Origin: SXNM01 sp964586155
GTDB lineage: Bacteria; Myxococcota_A; UBA9042
Assembly (NCBI GenBank): GCA_964586155.1
Contig: CAZPHC010000032.1
Coordinates: forward strand, 10,219 to 74,218
Length of the DNA: 64,000 bases
Direction of reading: 5' to 3'
Shown here: positions 56,908 to 64,000 of the stretch, in pieces
Layout of the letters: each line of letters starts with the position of its first letter
How positions within the stretch are numbered: position 1 is the first letter of the stretch
The notes under the pieces: generated by a model
The model's input: the letters and a program-made list of their open reading frames with translations, nothing else
Database searches by the model: none
Told to the model about the DNA's origin: nothing
Program-made: the position numbers and the translations under genes

Positions 56908-58878
56908 TCACCAGGCGACTTCGAAGGTCGCCTTGGAGCGCCACACCGACCATCGCGCGTCATCCTCGCGCTCTCGTCGCTGCAGCTTGTGAACGTACTC
57001 CAACTTGTACCCCGCGCGGAAGCCTCCATATTGGTAGCCTGCGAGCAGGTAGCCCGTTTCACGCTCCGTCGTATCGTCCCCGTAGCCGAGCTCCAGGGAC
57101 CCCCGTCGGTTCTGCTCGAACCAGCGGTCGACGGTTCCTCCCACTGCAAGGTTCACGCCAGCCGACACCGGAACGTTGATTTGCAGTTGTGCCTGCAGGA
57201 TCTTGCCCAGGTAGTCGTCGCCGGTCGTGGTCGTGCTGCGGTAGTCCTCGTCGTGGATATACTTGAGCTTCCAGTCGAACGAGAGCCCCCTGCCGACGTC
57301 GACGCTCTTCCGGCCGCGCAGCACCGCGATCTGGCTGCGGCGCCATTGGTTGCGCCGATAGACCGAGCGAGGGTCACGGCCGCGATCGTAGACGTTGGCG
57401 TAGTCGTAGAGCGCGGTGTCGGTGTAGCCGTCGCTGTGGAGGAAGGTCGGGAAGATCTCATCGATGTTGCGGTTCTGGCGGTTGGTGTTGAACGTCAGGA
57501 AGGTGTACTCGGCCTCGACCTTCAGGTCTCCGTCGCCGTTCTCCCATGTCAGCAGGCCGGTCCCGCCGTGCCAGCCGATGCAGCTCTCGACCCAGGTGTC
57601 GCCGAAGTCGATGAACTCGTTGGCCAGGTTCAGCGTCGGCAGCTGGCCGCCGCCGAGGAAGCCGTCGGTGAGCAGGACGTCTGCCTCGCGCCGGGCGCCG
57701 AAGATCGCGTTGTACTCCGCGCCGATGTTGAAGTATTCGCCTTTGAACGACAGGCCGTTCTCCCATGGATCCGAGGCCGAGAAGCGCAACCGGATGGCGA
57801 TATCGTCGCTGTCCTTGTACGCGACGGGGCTCACGCCTTGGTTCAGCGCGACGCCGTTGGCGGACAAGCTCTTGTCCAGACGCTGGCCGGCGTAGGCGAG
57901 CAGGCCCTCGGCGCGCACGGTGTCCGTGATGTCGTGCTCGATCTCCAGCGTGCCGTTGAACGTGGCGTAGCGCAGGTAGAGATCGACGGCGTGGTCGTTG
58001 CTGCAACCGGGGATCGGATGCCCCAACGCGTCCAGGCATGTGGGGTTGCTCGACCCCACCGCGTCGGGATCGGCGATATCGGACTCGAGATCCCGCGTCG
58101 TGTCCGCCACCACGCGGATCGTCGTGCCTTCGCGCGGGCGCCAGGCGAGGTTGGCGGCATACGCCCAATCGTTGGACCAGAAGGGGTTGGTCAGCTCCGG
58201 ATCGCCGAGGCCGGTCGACCACCACGGGCCGACCCAGAGCTTGGGCAGGGCGATGGCGCCGACCGTCCAGGTCAGGCCGCGCTGCGCGCCGAACGCACCC
58301 GAGGCGAAGTAGCCCTTGCCGTTGTCGCGGTCGATGTAGCGCAGTTTGCCGACGGTCCACTCGTTGAACATGCCGAGGTCGCTCGCGCCGATCCGGACCC
58401 AGTCGACGCCGTCGATGCCGGGGTTGAGCAGGATCCAGGGGCCGCGCAGCTTCAAGTAGGCGGCGCGGTTCATGCCGGCCGAGTCGCCCGAGGTGTTCTC
58501 GACGTCGCCGTACATGCGGTTGCCGGACTCCCAATAGTCCTGCCAGCGCTCGCCGTAGCGCGAGGCGATGCGTGCGCCCGCCGTGACGAAGTCGCTGACG
58601 CGACCTGTCAACGTGATCTCCAACTCGCTGCTGACGCCGTTGCTGCCCGCGATCTGGTCGGGCCAGAACGGGTTGCCGAGCCAGAGCGTGCCCTGGCTGT
58701 CGTTGTTGGCGTACAGGTGCTTGGTGTAGATGCGCGCGCCGAGATCGAACTTGCTGATGTCGGCCAGCGCCGGTCGCGTCGCCAGCGCGGCGATGAGCCC
58801 GAGCAGGCCACAGACGAGCCAGGGGCGCGCGCGACCGCCACGGCGCGCGGCGTCTGTGCGTTCAACGCGAAGGGCCAT
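56908..58878 (-). CDS. Large outer-membrane beta-barrel protein
   Basis: 656 residues. A signal peptide (LLGLIAALATRPALADISKF) is followed by many amphipathic strands ending in an aromatic C-terminus (SKATFEVAW), as expected for an outer-membrane barrel recognised by Bam. Loops are Asp/Asn/Gly/Trp-rich (WESGNRMYGDVENTSG; WHGGTGLLTWENGDGDL), suggesting carbohydrate binding, but no family is assigned. The ATG at 58878 has only a weak ribosome site. It is just downstream of the glucodextranase-C-like gene on the same strand. Confidence 0.75.
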   Translation of the reverse strand: MALRVERTDAARRGGRARPWLVCGLLGLIAALATRPALADISKFDLGARIYTKHLYANNDSQGTLWLGNPFWPDQIAGSNGVSSELEITLTGRVSDFVTAGARIASRYGERWQDYWESGNRMYGDVENTSGDSAGMNRAAYLKLRGPWILLNPGIDGVDWVRIGASDLGMFNEWTVGKLRYIDRDNGKGYFASGAFGAQRGLTWTVGAIALPKLWVGPWWSTGLGDPELTNPFWSNDWAYAANLAWRPREGTTIRVVADTTRDLESDIADPDAVGSSNPTCLDALGHPIPGCSNDHAVDLYLRYATFNGTLEIEHDITDTVRAEGLLAYAGQRLDKSLSANGVALNQGVSPVAYKDSDDIAIRLRFSASDPWENGLSFKGEYFNIGAEYNAIFGARREADVLLTDGFLGGGQLPTLNLANEFIDFGDTWVESCIGWHGGTGLLTWENGDGDLKVEAEYTFLTFNTNRQNRNIDEIFPTFLHSDGYTDTALYDYANVYDRGRDPRSVYRRNQWRRSQIAVLRGRKSVDVGRGLSFDWKLKYIHDEDYRSTTTTGDDYLGKILQAQLQINVPVSAGVNLAVGGTVDRWFEQNRRGSLELGYGDDTTERETGYLLAGYQYGGFRAGYKLEYVHKLQRREREDDARWSVWRSKATFEVAW

Positions 58879-58899
58879 GTCGGTCCAATGCGGCCGCTG

Positions 58900-59787
58900 C
58901 TAGCGACCGGCTTCGTAGATCATCGGAATCTGCGCGACCTTGCTGCCACAGGTGTAGGCGAGGGCCGCCTTCTGCGCCGCGATCTCGTCGTTGCCGCCCT
59001 TGCCGTGGCCGGCGAGCATGTCGAGCACGTGGGGATCGCAGTCGCCGTCGTTGCCGCCGCCAAAGCGGTGCTGGCCGCGCACTTCGTTGACCCGGCGCGT
59101 GAGGACGTCGGTCTTGTCGGGGTAACCCTCGTTCGATTGCATCACCACCTGGAAGCCCCACTTGCCATTCGGCACGCCGAGGTCGGACTTCTTGACCACC
59201 GCGACCAGCTGCTTGCCTCGCGCGCTGGTGCGCTTGGGGATGACGACGGCGCCCTTCATCTTGGCCGCCTTGAAGCGAACCTCCGCCTCCAGCCGCGTCC
59301 GGCCCTGCGGCGAGATCAGCACGACCTTGTCCCAGGCCTCGGCCTCGGCGAACGAGACGCCGCCCAGCCCAGGCAGGCCCTCGCGGAAGCCGACGCCTGC
59401 CTGGTGGTCGGTGTCGATGTAGATCTGGGCGAACTGCAGCGAGAAGCCGTTGCCGTCCCAGTCCTTGGAGTTCCACGGATCCTCGATCTTGGCGCCGACG
59501 GCGACCCGGAACTCGATCGTGTCGTCGCCTTCGATGACCTCGAGGCCGCGCAGGTCGAAAGACCCGGGCGTGTAGACCGGATCGGTCGGGTAGGTGTAGC
59601 TGCCGGGGCCGAAATCGTCGCCCGCCGGGTCGACGAAGCTGAGCTTGAGCTTGGCGTCGGCGCCTGCGATGTGCGGGCTCGCGACCAGGGCGCCCATCGC
59701 GAGCGCGGCGATCGCGGTCGCGCCGCGCTGGACCAGCCGCAAGCTGGTACGCGGCCTGGCGCCGCCGATGCGTGGGTGGTCGGACAT
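58900..59787 (-). CDS. Exported protein with glucodextranase C-terminal-like (DOMON-like) domain
   Basis: 295 residues. A signal peptide (AIAALAMGALVASPHIAGAD) is followed by a glucodextranase-C-like beta-sandwich: SFVDPAGDDFGPGSYTYPTD, FDLRGLEVIEGDDTIEFRV and FAQIYIDTDHQAGVGF. The family is a non-catalytic carbohydrate or surface module in starch-degrading enzymes; here no catalytic domain is attached. A CxxH-containing C-terminal region (DCDPHVLDMLAGHGKGG) is unusual. The ATG at 59787 follows AGGAGG. It is 21 bases upstream of the outer-membrane barrel gene. Confidence 0.72.
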   Translation of the reverse strand: MSDHPRIGGARPRTSLRLVQRGATAIAALAMGALVASPHIAGADAKLKLSFVDPAGDDFGPGSYTYPTDPVYTPGSFDLRGLEVIEGDDTIEFRVAVGAKIEDPWNSKDWDGNGFSLQFAQIYIDTDHQAGVGFREGLPGLGGVSFAEAEAWDKVVLISPQGRTRLEAEVRFKAAKMKGAVVIPKRTSARGKQLVAVVKKSDLGVPNGKWGFQVVMQSNEGYPDKTDVLTRRVNEVRGQHRFGGGNDGDCDPHVLDMLAGHGKGGNDEIAAQKAALAYTCGSKVAQIPMIYEAGR

Positions 59788-59829
59788 CGGAGTTCCTCCT
59801 GCAGAATGGCGCTGCGCGGCCCGTGCGGC

Positions 59830-59858
59830 AGAGTCACGCGACGGCCGAGGGGTGTCAA
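59830..59858 (-). promoter_or_regulatory. Possible promoter of the glucodextranase-C-like gene
   Basis: On the minus strand a perfect TTGACA (59858-59853) lies 17 bases before a weak -10 (GACTCT, 59835-59830), about 40 bases upstream of the ATG. The rest of the 218-base gap to dnaJ shows nothing else. Confidence 0.32.
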
Positions 59859-60005
59859 GCGAGCCGTGGCGCACCTGCGCCGTGGCCTGGCTGCAACGGC
59901 GCGCCTCTGGAGGCGATTCATGGGGGCACCCGGCGCGACCCCCGCTTCGGCCCGGGCGGAGATGGCTGCGAAGCGACGACGCGACGCGGACGGCGTCGTT
60001 GCGCG

Positions 60006-60959
60006 CTACAGGCCGGCGTCGCGCAGGGCCCGAGCCGCGGCGATCTGGGCCTCGTCGAGGCGCTCGGGCACGTCGACCTCGATCCGGACATAGAGATCGC
60101 CGCGCCCCTCGCCGCCCATGCGCGGAACGCCGGCGCCGCGGATCCGCAGGCTGCGCCCCGAGGGCGTGCCGGCCTCGACGCGCAGCGAGCGGCTGCCCTC
60201 GAAGGTCTCGACCTCGGCGCTGCCACCGAGCAGCAGGGTGCTCGGCGCGAGCCGCGCCACGGCGTGCAGGTCCGCGCCACGGCGCTCGAAGCGCGGATCC
60301 TCCTCGACGCGCACCACGAGCAGCAGGTCGCCGGCACCGCCCGGGCCGCTGCGGCCCTTGCCGCGGACCCGCAGCTTCTTGCCGGTCTCGATGCCCGCCG
60401 GGATGCGCACCATGATCTCCCGCTCTTCGCCGTCGATCTGGACCTGGACCGTGCGCTCGGAGCCGTGCACGGCCTCGTGCAGCGCGATCGACAGCGGCAA
60501 CTCGACGTGGGCGCCGCGCTCCGGGGGCGCGGGTGGGGCTTGGCGTGGGTCCGGTCGACCGCGGCCGGGACCGGCGCCACCGCCGAACATGTCGAAGATG
60601 GAGCTCGGGCCACCTCCGCCGCCGCCGCCACCGCCGCGGGTGCGGAAGTTGCCCCAGCCGGAGCCGCGCATGCCGAAGCTCGACAGGATGTCGTCGATGT
60701 TGAAGTCCCGCAGGATGTCCTCGGTCGACCACTGCTGCTGGAAGCGCGTGTCGCCGAAGGTGTCGTACTGCTTTCGCTTCTCGGGGTCGCTCAGGACGGC
60801 GTAGGCCTCCGAGACGTCCTTGAACTTGTCTTCGGCGGCCTTGTCGCCCGGGTTGCGATCCGGGTGGTACTGCATCGCAAGCTTGCGATAGGCCTTCTTG
60901 ATGTCATCTGCCTGTGCCGACTTCTCGACGCCGAGCACGGCGTAGTAGTCCTTGCGCAT
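60006..60959 (-). CDS. DnaJ/CbpA-like J-domain co-chaperone (no zinc finger)
   Basis: 317 residues. An N-terminal J domain (KDYYAVLGVEKSAQADDIKK; YHPDRNPGDK with the HPD tripeptide) is followed by a Gly/Phe-rich linker with a run of glycines and two beta-sandwich C-terminal domains (VRIPAGIETGKKLRVRGKG; LRIRGAGVPRMGGEGRGDLY). The zinc-binding Cys domain of classical DnaJ is absent, so it is class B (CbpA-type). It stimulates DnaK ATPase. The ATG at 60959 lies 124 bases after the dnaK stop. Confidence 0.9.
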   Translation of the reverse strand: MRKDYYAVLGVEKSAQADDIKKAYRKLAMQYHPDRNPGDKAAEDKFKDVSEAYAVLSDPEKRKQYDTFGDTRFQQQWSTEDILRDFNIDDILSSFGMRGSGWGNFRTRGGGGGGGGGPSSIFDMFGGGAGPGRGRPDPRQAPPAPPERGAHVELPLSIALHEAVHGSERTVQVQIDGEEREIMVRIPAGIETGKKLRVRGKGRSGPGGAGDLLLVVRVEEDPRFERRGADLHAVARLAPSTLLLGGSAEVETFEGSRSLRVEAGTPSGRSLRIRGAGVPRMGGEGRGDLYVRIEVDVPERLDEAQIAAARALRDAGL

Positions 60960-61008
60960 CTCGAACGCTCCGACGCGACAGAGGCGATTCGCTTGCCCGT
61001 GTAGTGAA

Positions 61009-61050
61009 GCCGAGCCCGGCGCCGGCGTGATCTCCGACGCCGGGCTCGGC
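61009..61050 (-). terminator. Hairpin in the dnaK-dnaJ intergenic region
   Basis: A perfect 13-bp inverted repeat (61009-61021 and 61038-61050) with a 16-base loop lies between dnaK and dnaJ. No T-tract follows, so partial termination or RNA processing to lower DnaJ relative to DnaK is more likely than a full stop; this is inferred. Confidence 0.5.
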
Positions 61051-61083
61051 GAGTGCTGGACCTTGTGGGGTCAAGCGAAGCGG

Positions 61084-62988
61084 CTAGTTGACCTCGAACT
61101 CGGCGTCGACGACGTCGTCGTCGGCCTTGGACTTGCCGGCGCCGCCCTCGGCGCCGCCCGGCGCGGCGCCACCCTCGGCCTGGCCCGCAGCCTGCGCCGC
61201 GTACAGCACCTCGGACAGCTTGAAGGAGGCCTGCTTGAGCTCCTCCTGCGTGCGCACGATCGCGTCGTGGTCGTCGGCCTTCAGCGCGTCCTTGGCGGCC
61301 GCGAGGGCGTCGTCGAGGCGCTTGCGGTCGGGGCCCTGGAGCTTGTCGCCGTGCTCCTTGATGGTCTTCTCCATCTGGTAGACGGCGGCGTCGGCGCTGT
61401 TGCGGGCGTCGACGCGCTCGCGGGCCTTCTTGTCCTCCTCGGCATGGGCCGCCGCCTGGCGCACCAGGTTGTCGACCTCCTCCTTGGACAGACCCGAGCC
61501 GCCCTGGACGGTGATCCGCTGCTCCTTGCCGGTCGCCTTGTCCTTGGCGCTGACGTGCAGGATGCCGTTGGCGTCGAGGTCGAAGGTGCACTCGATCTGC
61601 GGCACGCCGCGCGGTGCCGGCGGGATGCCCTCGAGGTTGAACTGGCCGAGCAGCTTGTTGTCGCGCGCCATCTCGCGCTCGCCCTGGTAGATCTTGATGG
61701 TCACGGCGCTCTGGCCGTCCTCGGCGGTCGAGAAGACCTCGCTCTTGCGGTGCGGGATCGTCGTGTTGCGCTTGACCATCGGCGTCATCACGCCGCCCAG
61801 GGTCTCGACGCCCAGGGTCAGCGGGGTGACGTCCAGCAGGAGCATGTCCTTGACCTCGCCCGCGAGCACGCCGGCCTGGACCGCGGCACCTTCGGCCACG
61901 ACCTCGTCCGGGTTCACCGACTGGTTCGGCTCCTTGCCGAAGATCTCACGCACGATCTCGCGCACCTTGGGGATGCGGGTCGAGCCGCCGACCAGGATCA
62001 CCTCGTGGATGTCCGAGGCCTTCTTGCCGGCGTCAGCGAGCGCCTTGCGGCACGGCTCGAACAGCCGGCGGAAGACGTCCTCGCAGAGCTGCTCGAGCGT
62101 GGCGCGCGAGATGCGCTGCTGCAGGTGCTTGGGGCCCGTCGCGTCCATCGTGATGAAGGCGAGGTTGACCTCGGTCTCGTTCATCGTCGACAGCTCTTTC
62201 TTCGCCTTCTCGGCCGCTTCCTTCAGGCGCTGCATCGCCATCTTGTCCGAGCTCAGGTCGATGCCCTGATCCTTGCGGAACTCGCTGACGAGGAAGGAGA
62301 TGATGGCGTTGTCGATGTCGTCGCCGCCGAGTCGCGTGTCGCCGTTGGTCGCCTTGACCTCGACCACGTTGTCGCTGACCTCGAGGATCGAGATGTCGAA
62401 CGTACCGCCACCGAGGTCGAACACCGCGACGGTCTCGTCGGTCTTCTGGTCGAGGCCGTAGGCGAGCGCCGCGGCCGTCGGCTCGTTGACGATGCGCTTG
62501 ACGTCGAGGCCGGCGATGCGGCCCGCGTCCTTGGTCGCGTTGCGCTGCGAGTCGTTGAAGTAGGCCGGCACGGTGATGACCGCCTCGGACACCGTCTCGC
62601 CCAGGTAGGCCTCGGCAGCCTCCTTGAGCTTGCGCAGCACCTTCGCCGAGATCTCAGGCGGGCTCAGCAGCTTGCCGTCGATGTTGATGTGGGCGTCGCC
62701 GTTGTCGGCGCCCTTGACCTCGTAGGGGACGTGGGTCAGCTCGCTCTTGATCTCCGCGTACTTGCGGCCGATGAAGCGCTTGGCCGAGAACACGGTGCGG
62801 GTCGGGTTGACCACCGCCTGACGCAGCGCGATCTGGCCGACGAGGACTTCACCCTTGTCGTTCCAGGCCACGACCGACGGCGTGGTCCGCCCACCTTCCT
62901 GGTTGGCGATGACCTTGGCCTTGCCGCCTTCCATCACCGCGACGACCGAGTTGGTCGTGCCAAGGTCGATTCCGATGATCTTTCCCAT
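61084..62988 (-). CDS. dnaK: Chaperone protein DnaK (Hsp70)
   Basis: 634 residues. The ATPase domain has GIDLGTTNSVVAVMEGG and AVFDLGGGTFDISILE, the substrate domain follows at ~390-500, and the C-terminus DDDVVDAEFEVN is the canonical Hsp70 tail. It binds exposed hydrophobic peptides and works with DnaJ and GrpE. The ATG at 62988 follows GGAG; the frame's upstream extension is not conserved. The Gly/Ala-rich stretch before the tail is typical. dnaJ is downstream across a hairpin. Confidence 0.97.
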   Translation of the reverse strand: MGKIIGIDLGTTNSVVAVMEGGKAKVIANQEGGRTTPSVVAWNDKGEVLVGQIALRQAVVNPTRTVFSAKRFIGRKYAEIKSELTHVPYEVKGADNGDAHINIDGKLLSPPEISAKVLRKLKEAAEAYLGETVSEAVITVPAYFNDSQRNATKDAGRIAGLDVKRIVNEPTAAALAYGLDQKTDETVAVFDLGGGTFDISILEVSDNVVEVKATNGDTRLGGDDIDNAIISFLVSEFRKDQGIDLSSDKMAMQRLKEAAEKAKKELSTMNETEVNLAFITMDATGPKHLQQRISRATLEQLCEDVFRRLFEPCRKALADAGKKASDIHEVILVGGSTRIPKVREIVREIFGKEPNQSVNPDEVVAEGAAVQAGVLAGEVKDMLLLDVTPLTLGVETLGGVMTPMVKRNTTIPHRKSEVFSTAEDGQSAVTIKIYQGEREMARDNKLLGQFNLEGIPPAPRGVPQIECTFDLDANGILHVSAKDKATGKEQRITVQGGSGLSKEEVDNLVRQAAAHAEEDKKARERVDARNSADAAVYQMEKTIKEHGDKLQGPDRKRLDDALAAAKDALKADDHDAIVRTQEELKQASFKLSEVLYAAQAAGQAEGGAAPGGAEGGAGKSKADDDVVDAEFEVN

Positions 62989-63142
62989 GACGAACTCCGT
63001 TGGGGCTAGCGGCCCCGCGCACACCTGGTCTTTGCCGTCGGTCCACTCTTGGCCGTTGCGGTCTCGCGCTGCTGCTGGTCGCCTGCGAGGGCAGGCGTGC
63101 CTGGCGGACGCCGCCGCCGATCGGACCCGGCCGGCGCAACCT

Positions 63143-63157
63143 CCCTTGATTCAAGGG
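63143..63157. promoter_or_regulatory. Palindrome upstream of dnaK
   Basis: A CCCTTGA-T-TCAAGGG inverted repeat lies about 155 bases upstream of the dnaK ATG, inside the 418-base dnaK/FHA gap. A TTGACA (63209-63204, minus strand) with a weak TTCTTG 17 bases downstream (63186-63181) also lies there and could drive dnaK. No HrcA CIRCE box was found. The rest of the gap shows nothing I can support. Confidence 0.35.
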
Positions 63158-63406
63158 ATTGCCCCGCCCCAGCGCGACAGCAAGAAAGGTGGCTTCCAGG
63201 CGGTGTCAAGGGCCCGCAGGCTGCGGTGAACGCACAACGTGTCGCGACTGGTGGTCCACGACCCGGCCCCGGCTGCAGATCCGGCCCCTCGGCGCACCGC
63301 TGGCAGATTGACCGCCATCGTGCTACCGTGCGCCCCGTGCGCGCGATTGGCGGGAATTGCGCTGTATCTTCCTGAAGTCGTTGGAAGTTTCGTGAGGGAG
63401 GCGCTC

Positions 63407-64000
63407 GTGGCTCGGATCAGCTTCATCGGGGATGACGGAGACGCTCTCGAGATCGCCGTCGGTCCAGACAACCCTGAAGTGTTGGTCGGACGGCATCGCA
63501 CCTGCGCGATCCGTACGTCCACCCAGAGCGTCTCGCGTCAGCACGCGCGCATCTTCTACGACGGCGAGCGCTACTGGCTGCAGGACAACGGCTCGTCCAA
63601 CGGCACCTACTACAAGAACGAGCGCCTGGAGCCCCAGGAGTCTGTCGAGGTGGAGGACGGCGAGTTCTTCATGTGCGGCAATTTCGAGATGCGCTTCGAC
63701 CTCGACGACGAGGACCTGCGCGCCCACGCCCGCCGTGCCGGCGGTGCCATGGTCGACACCATCGACGAGTACGACGAGTTCGCCGCCCAAGCGAGCCTCG
63801 CGGAGCCCGAAGACGCGACGCGCTTCGCCGCTCCGGCCGAGGATTGGGGCTACGAGCAGGCGCCGCCGCCCGTGCCGCAGCCGCCGCCTCCGCCGGGCCG
63901 CCCGTTGCCGCCGCCGCCGCCGCCGCCGCCCGTGGCCGATCCGCCACCACCACCGCGCGCCGCCTCTGCGAGCCACGCCGCCGCGCCGCCGCCGCCGTCG
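63407..64000 (+). CDS. FHA-domain protein, N-terminal part (runs off right edge)
   Basis: 198 residues visible. Residues ~1-100 are an FHA domain (VLVGRHRTCAIRTSTQSVSR; QHARIFYD; LQDNGSSNGTYYKNERL), which binds phosphothreonine. It then has a Glu/Asp-rich segment with PEDATRFA and a poly-Pro tail still open at the edge. FHA proteins of this type act in kinase signalling. The GTG at 63407 follows GAGGGAG. The C-terminal part, which may contain a second domain, is not in the window. Confidence 0.85.
   Translation, partial: MARISFIGDDGDALEIAVGPDNPEVLVGRHRTCAIRTSTQSVSRQHARIFYDGERYWLQDNGSSNGTYYKNERLEPQESVEVEDGEFFMCGNFEMRFDLDDEDLRAHARRAGGAMVDTIDEYDEFAAQASLAEPEDATRFAAPAEDWGYEQAPPPVPQPPPPPGRPLPPPPPPPPVADPPPPPRAASASHAAAPPPPS

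Noticed and set aside
63860..64000. Poly-proline tail in the FHA protein, as a possible frameshift.
   Set aside because: The reading frame is continuous with the FHA domain, and disordered Pro-rich tails are usual in these proteins.

Overview
The window is a stretch of high-GC chromosome that reads as Myxococcota. It has eukaryote-like Ser/Thr kinases with PEGA or DUF4388-type C-termini, FHA and PilZ proteins, many secreted lipoproteins, a Cys-rich lipoprotein with 'DCDDGNxCT' repeats, and an M64-type peptidase ending in a MYXO-CTERM-like tail. It also has a five-gene bacterial microcompartment (BMC) block whose gene order and protein sequences closely resemble, from memory, the Haliangium ochraceum locus. 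The taxon is inferred and no search was run. Almost every base is coding. The many long antisense open frames are GC-skew shadows and are left out.

Layout. 1-10.4 kb: start of glpK, an RlmI-like rRNA methyltransferase, gyrA (minus), then an archaeal-type GAPDH-like gene and ugd (plus), a zinc-ribbon protein, and dnaB. 10.4-14.3 kb: kamA, tRNA-Glu and tRNA-Gln, a degenerate penicillin-binding-protein-like gene, a small TPR protein and tRNA-fMet with a clear promoter and terminator. 14.3-22 kb: a 1,896-residue lipoprotein, pssA and an alpha/beta hydrolase. 22-24 kb: a PilZ gene and a zinc-ribbon/double-FHA gene, divergent from the BMC operon. 24.1-29 kb: BMC-T, BMC-H, BMC-P, CoA-acylating aldehyde dehydrogenase and a second BMC-T, followed by a RibBA-type gene with a dead cyclohydrolase half. 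29-36.6 kb: lipoprotein, kinase, GDPD phosphodiesterase, TPR membrane protein, an RsmG-like methyltransferase and a helical repeat protein. 36.6-41.5 kb (minus): coiled-coil protein, def, fmt, lipoprotein, M64 peptidase and proC in one tightly coupled operon. 41.6-50.2 kb (minus): secreted and outer-membrane proteins, including a lipoprotein with four somatomedin-B-like modules. 50.5-55.6 kb (plus): kinase, PEGA-like protein, Cys-rich protein and a YtcJ-like amidohydrolase. 55.7-63 kb (minus): an orphan phage/eCIS tail-tube-like protein with a long helical N-terminus, an outer-membrane barrel, a glucodextranase-C-like protein, dnaJ and dnaK. The right edge holds a partial FHA gene.

How it fits together. 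Housekeeping genes (gyrA, dnaB, dnaKJ, def-fmt, proC, pssA, ugd, tRNAs) are mixed with signalling and envelope genes. The BMC block encodes all three shell protein classes plus one aldehyde-oxidising enzyme, but no signature aldehyde-producing enzyme, so its substrate cannot be read from this window. The most unusual items are the tail-tube/coiled-coil fusion with no other tail genes nearby, the somatomedin-B array, the Haliangium-like BMC with its adjoining RibBA paralogue, the PBP-like protein lacking its catalytic motifs, and acidic-A-T motifs shared by a kinase and two FHA proteins.
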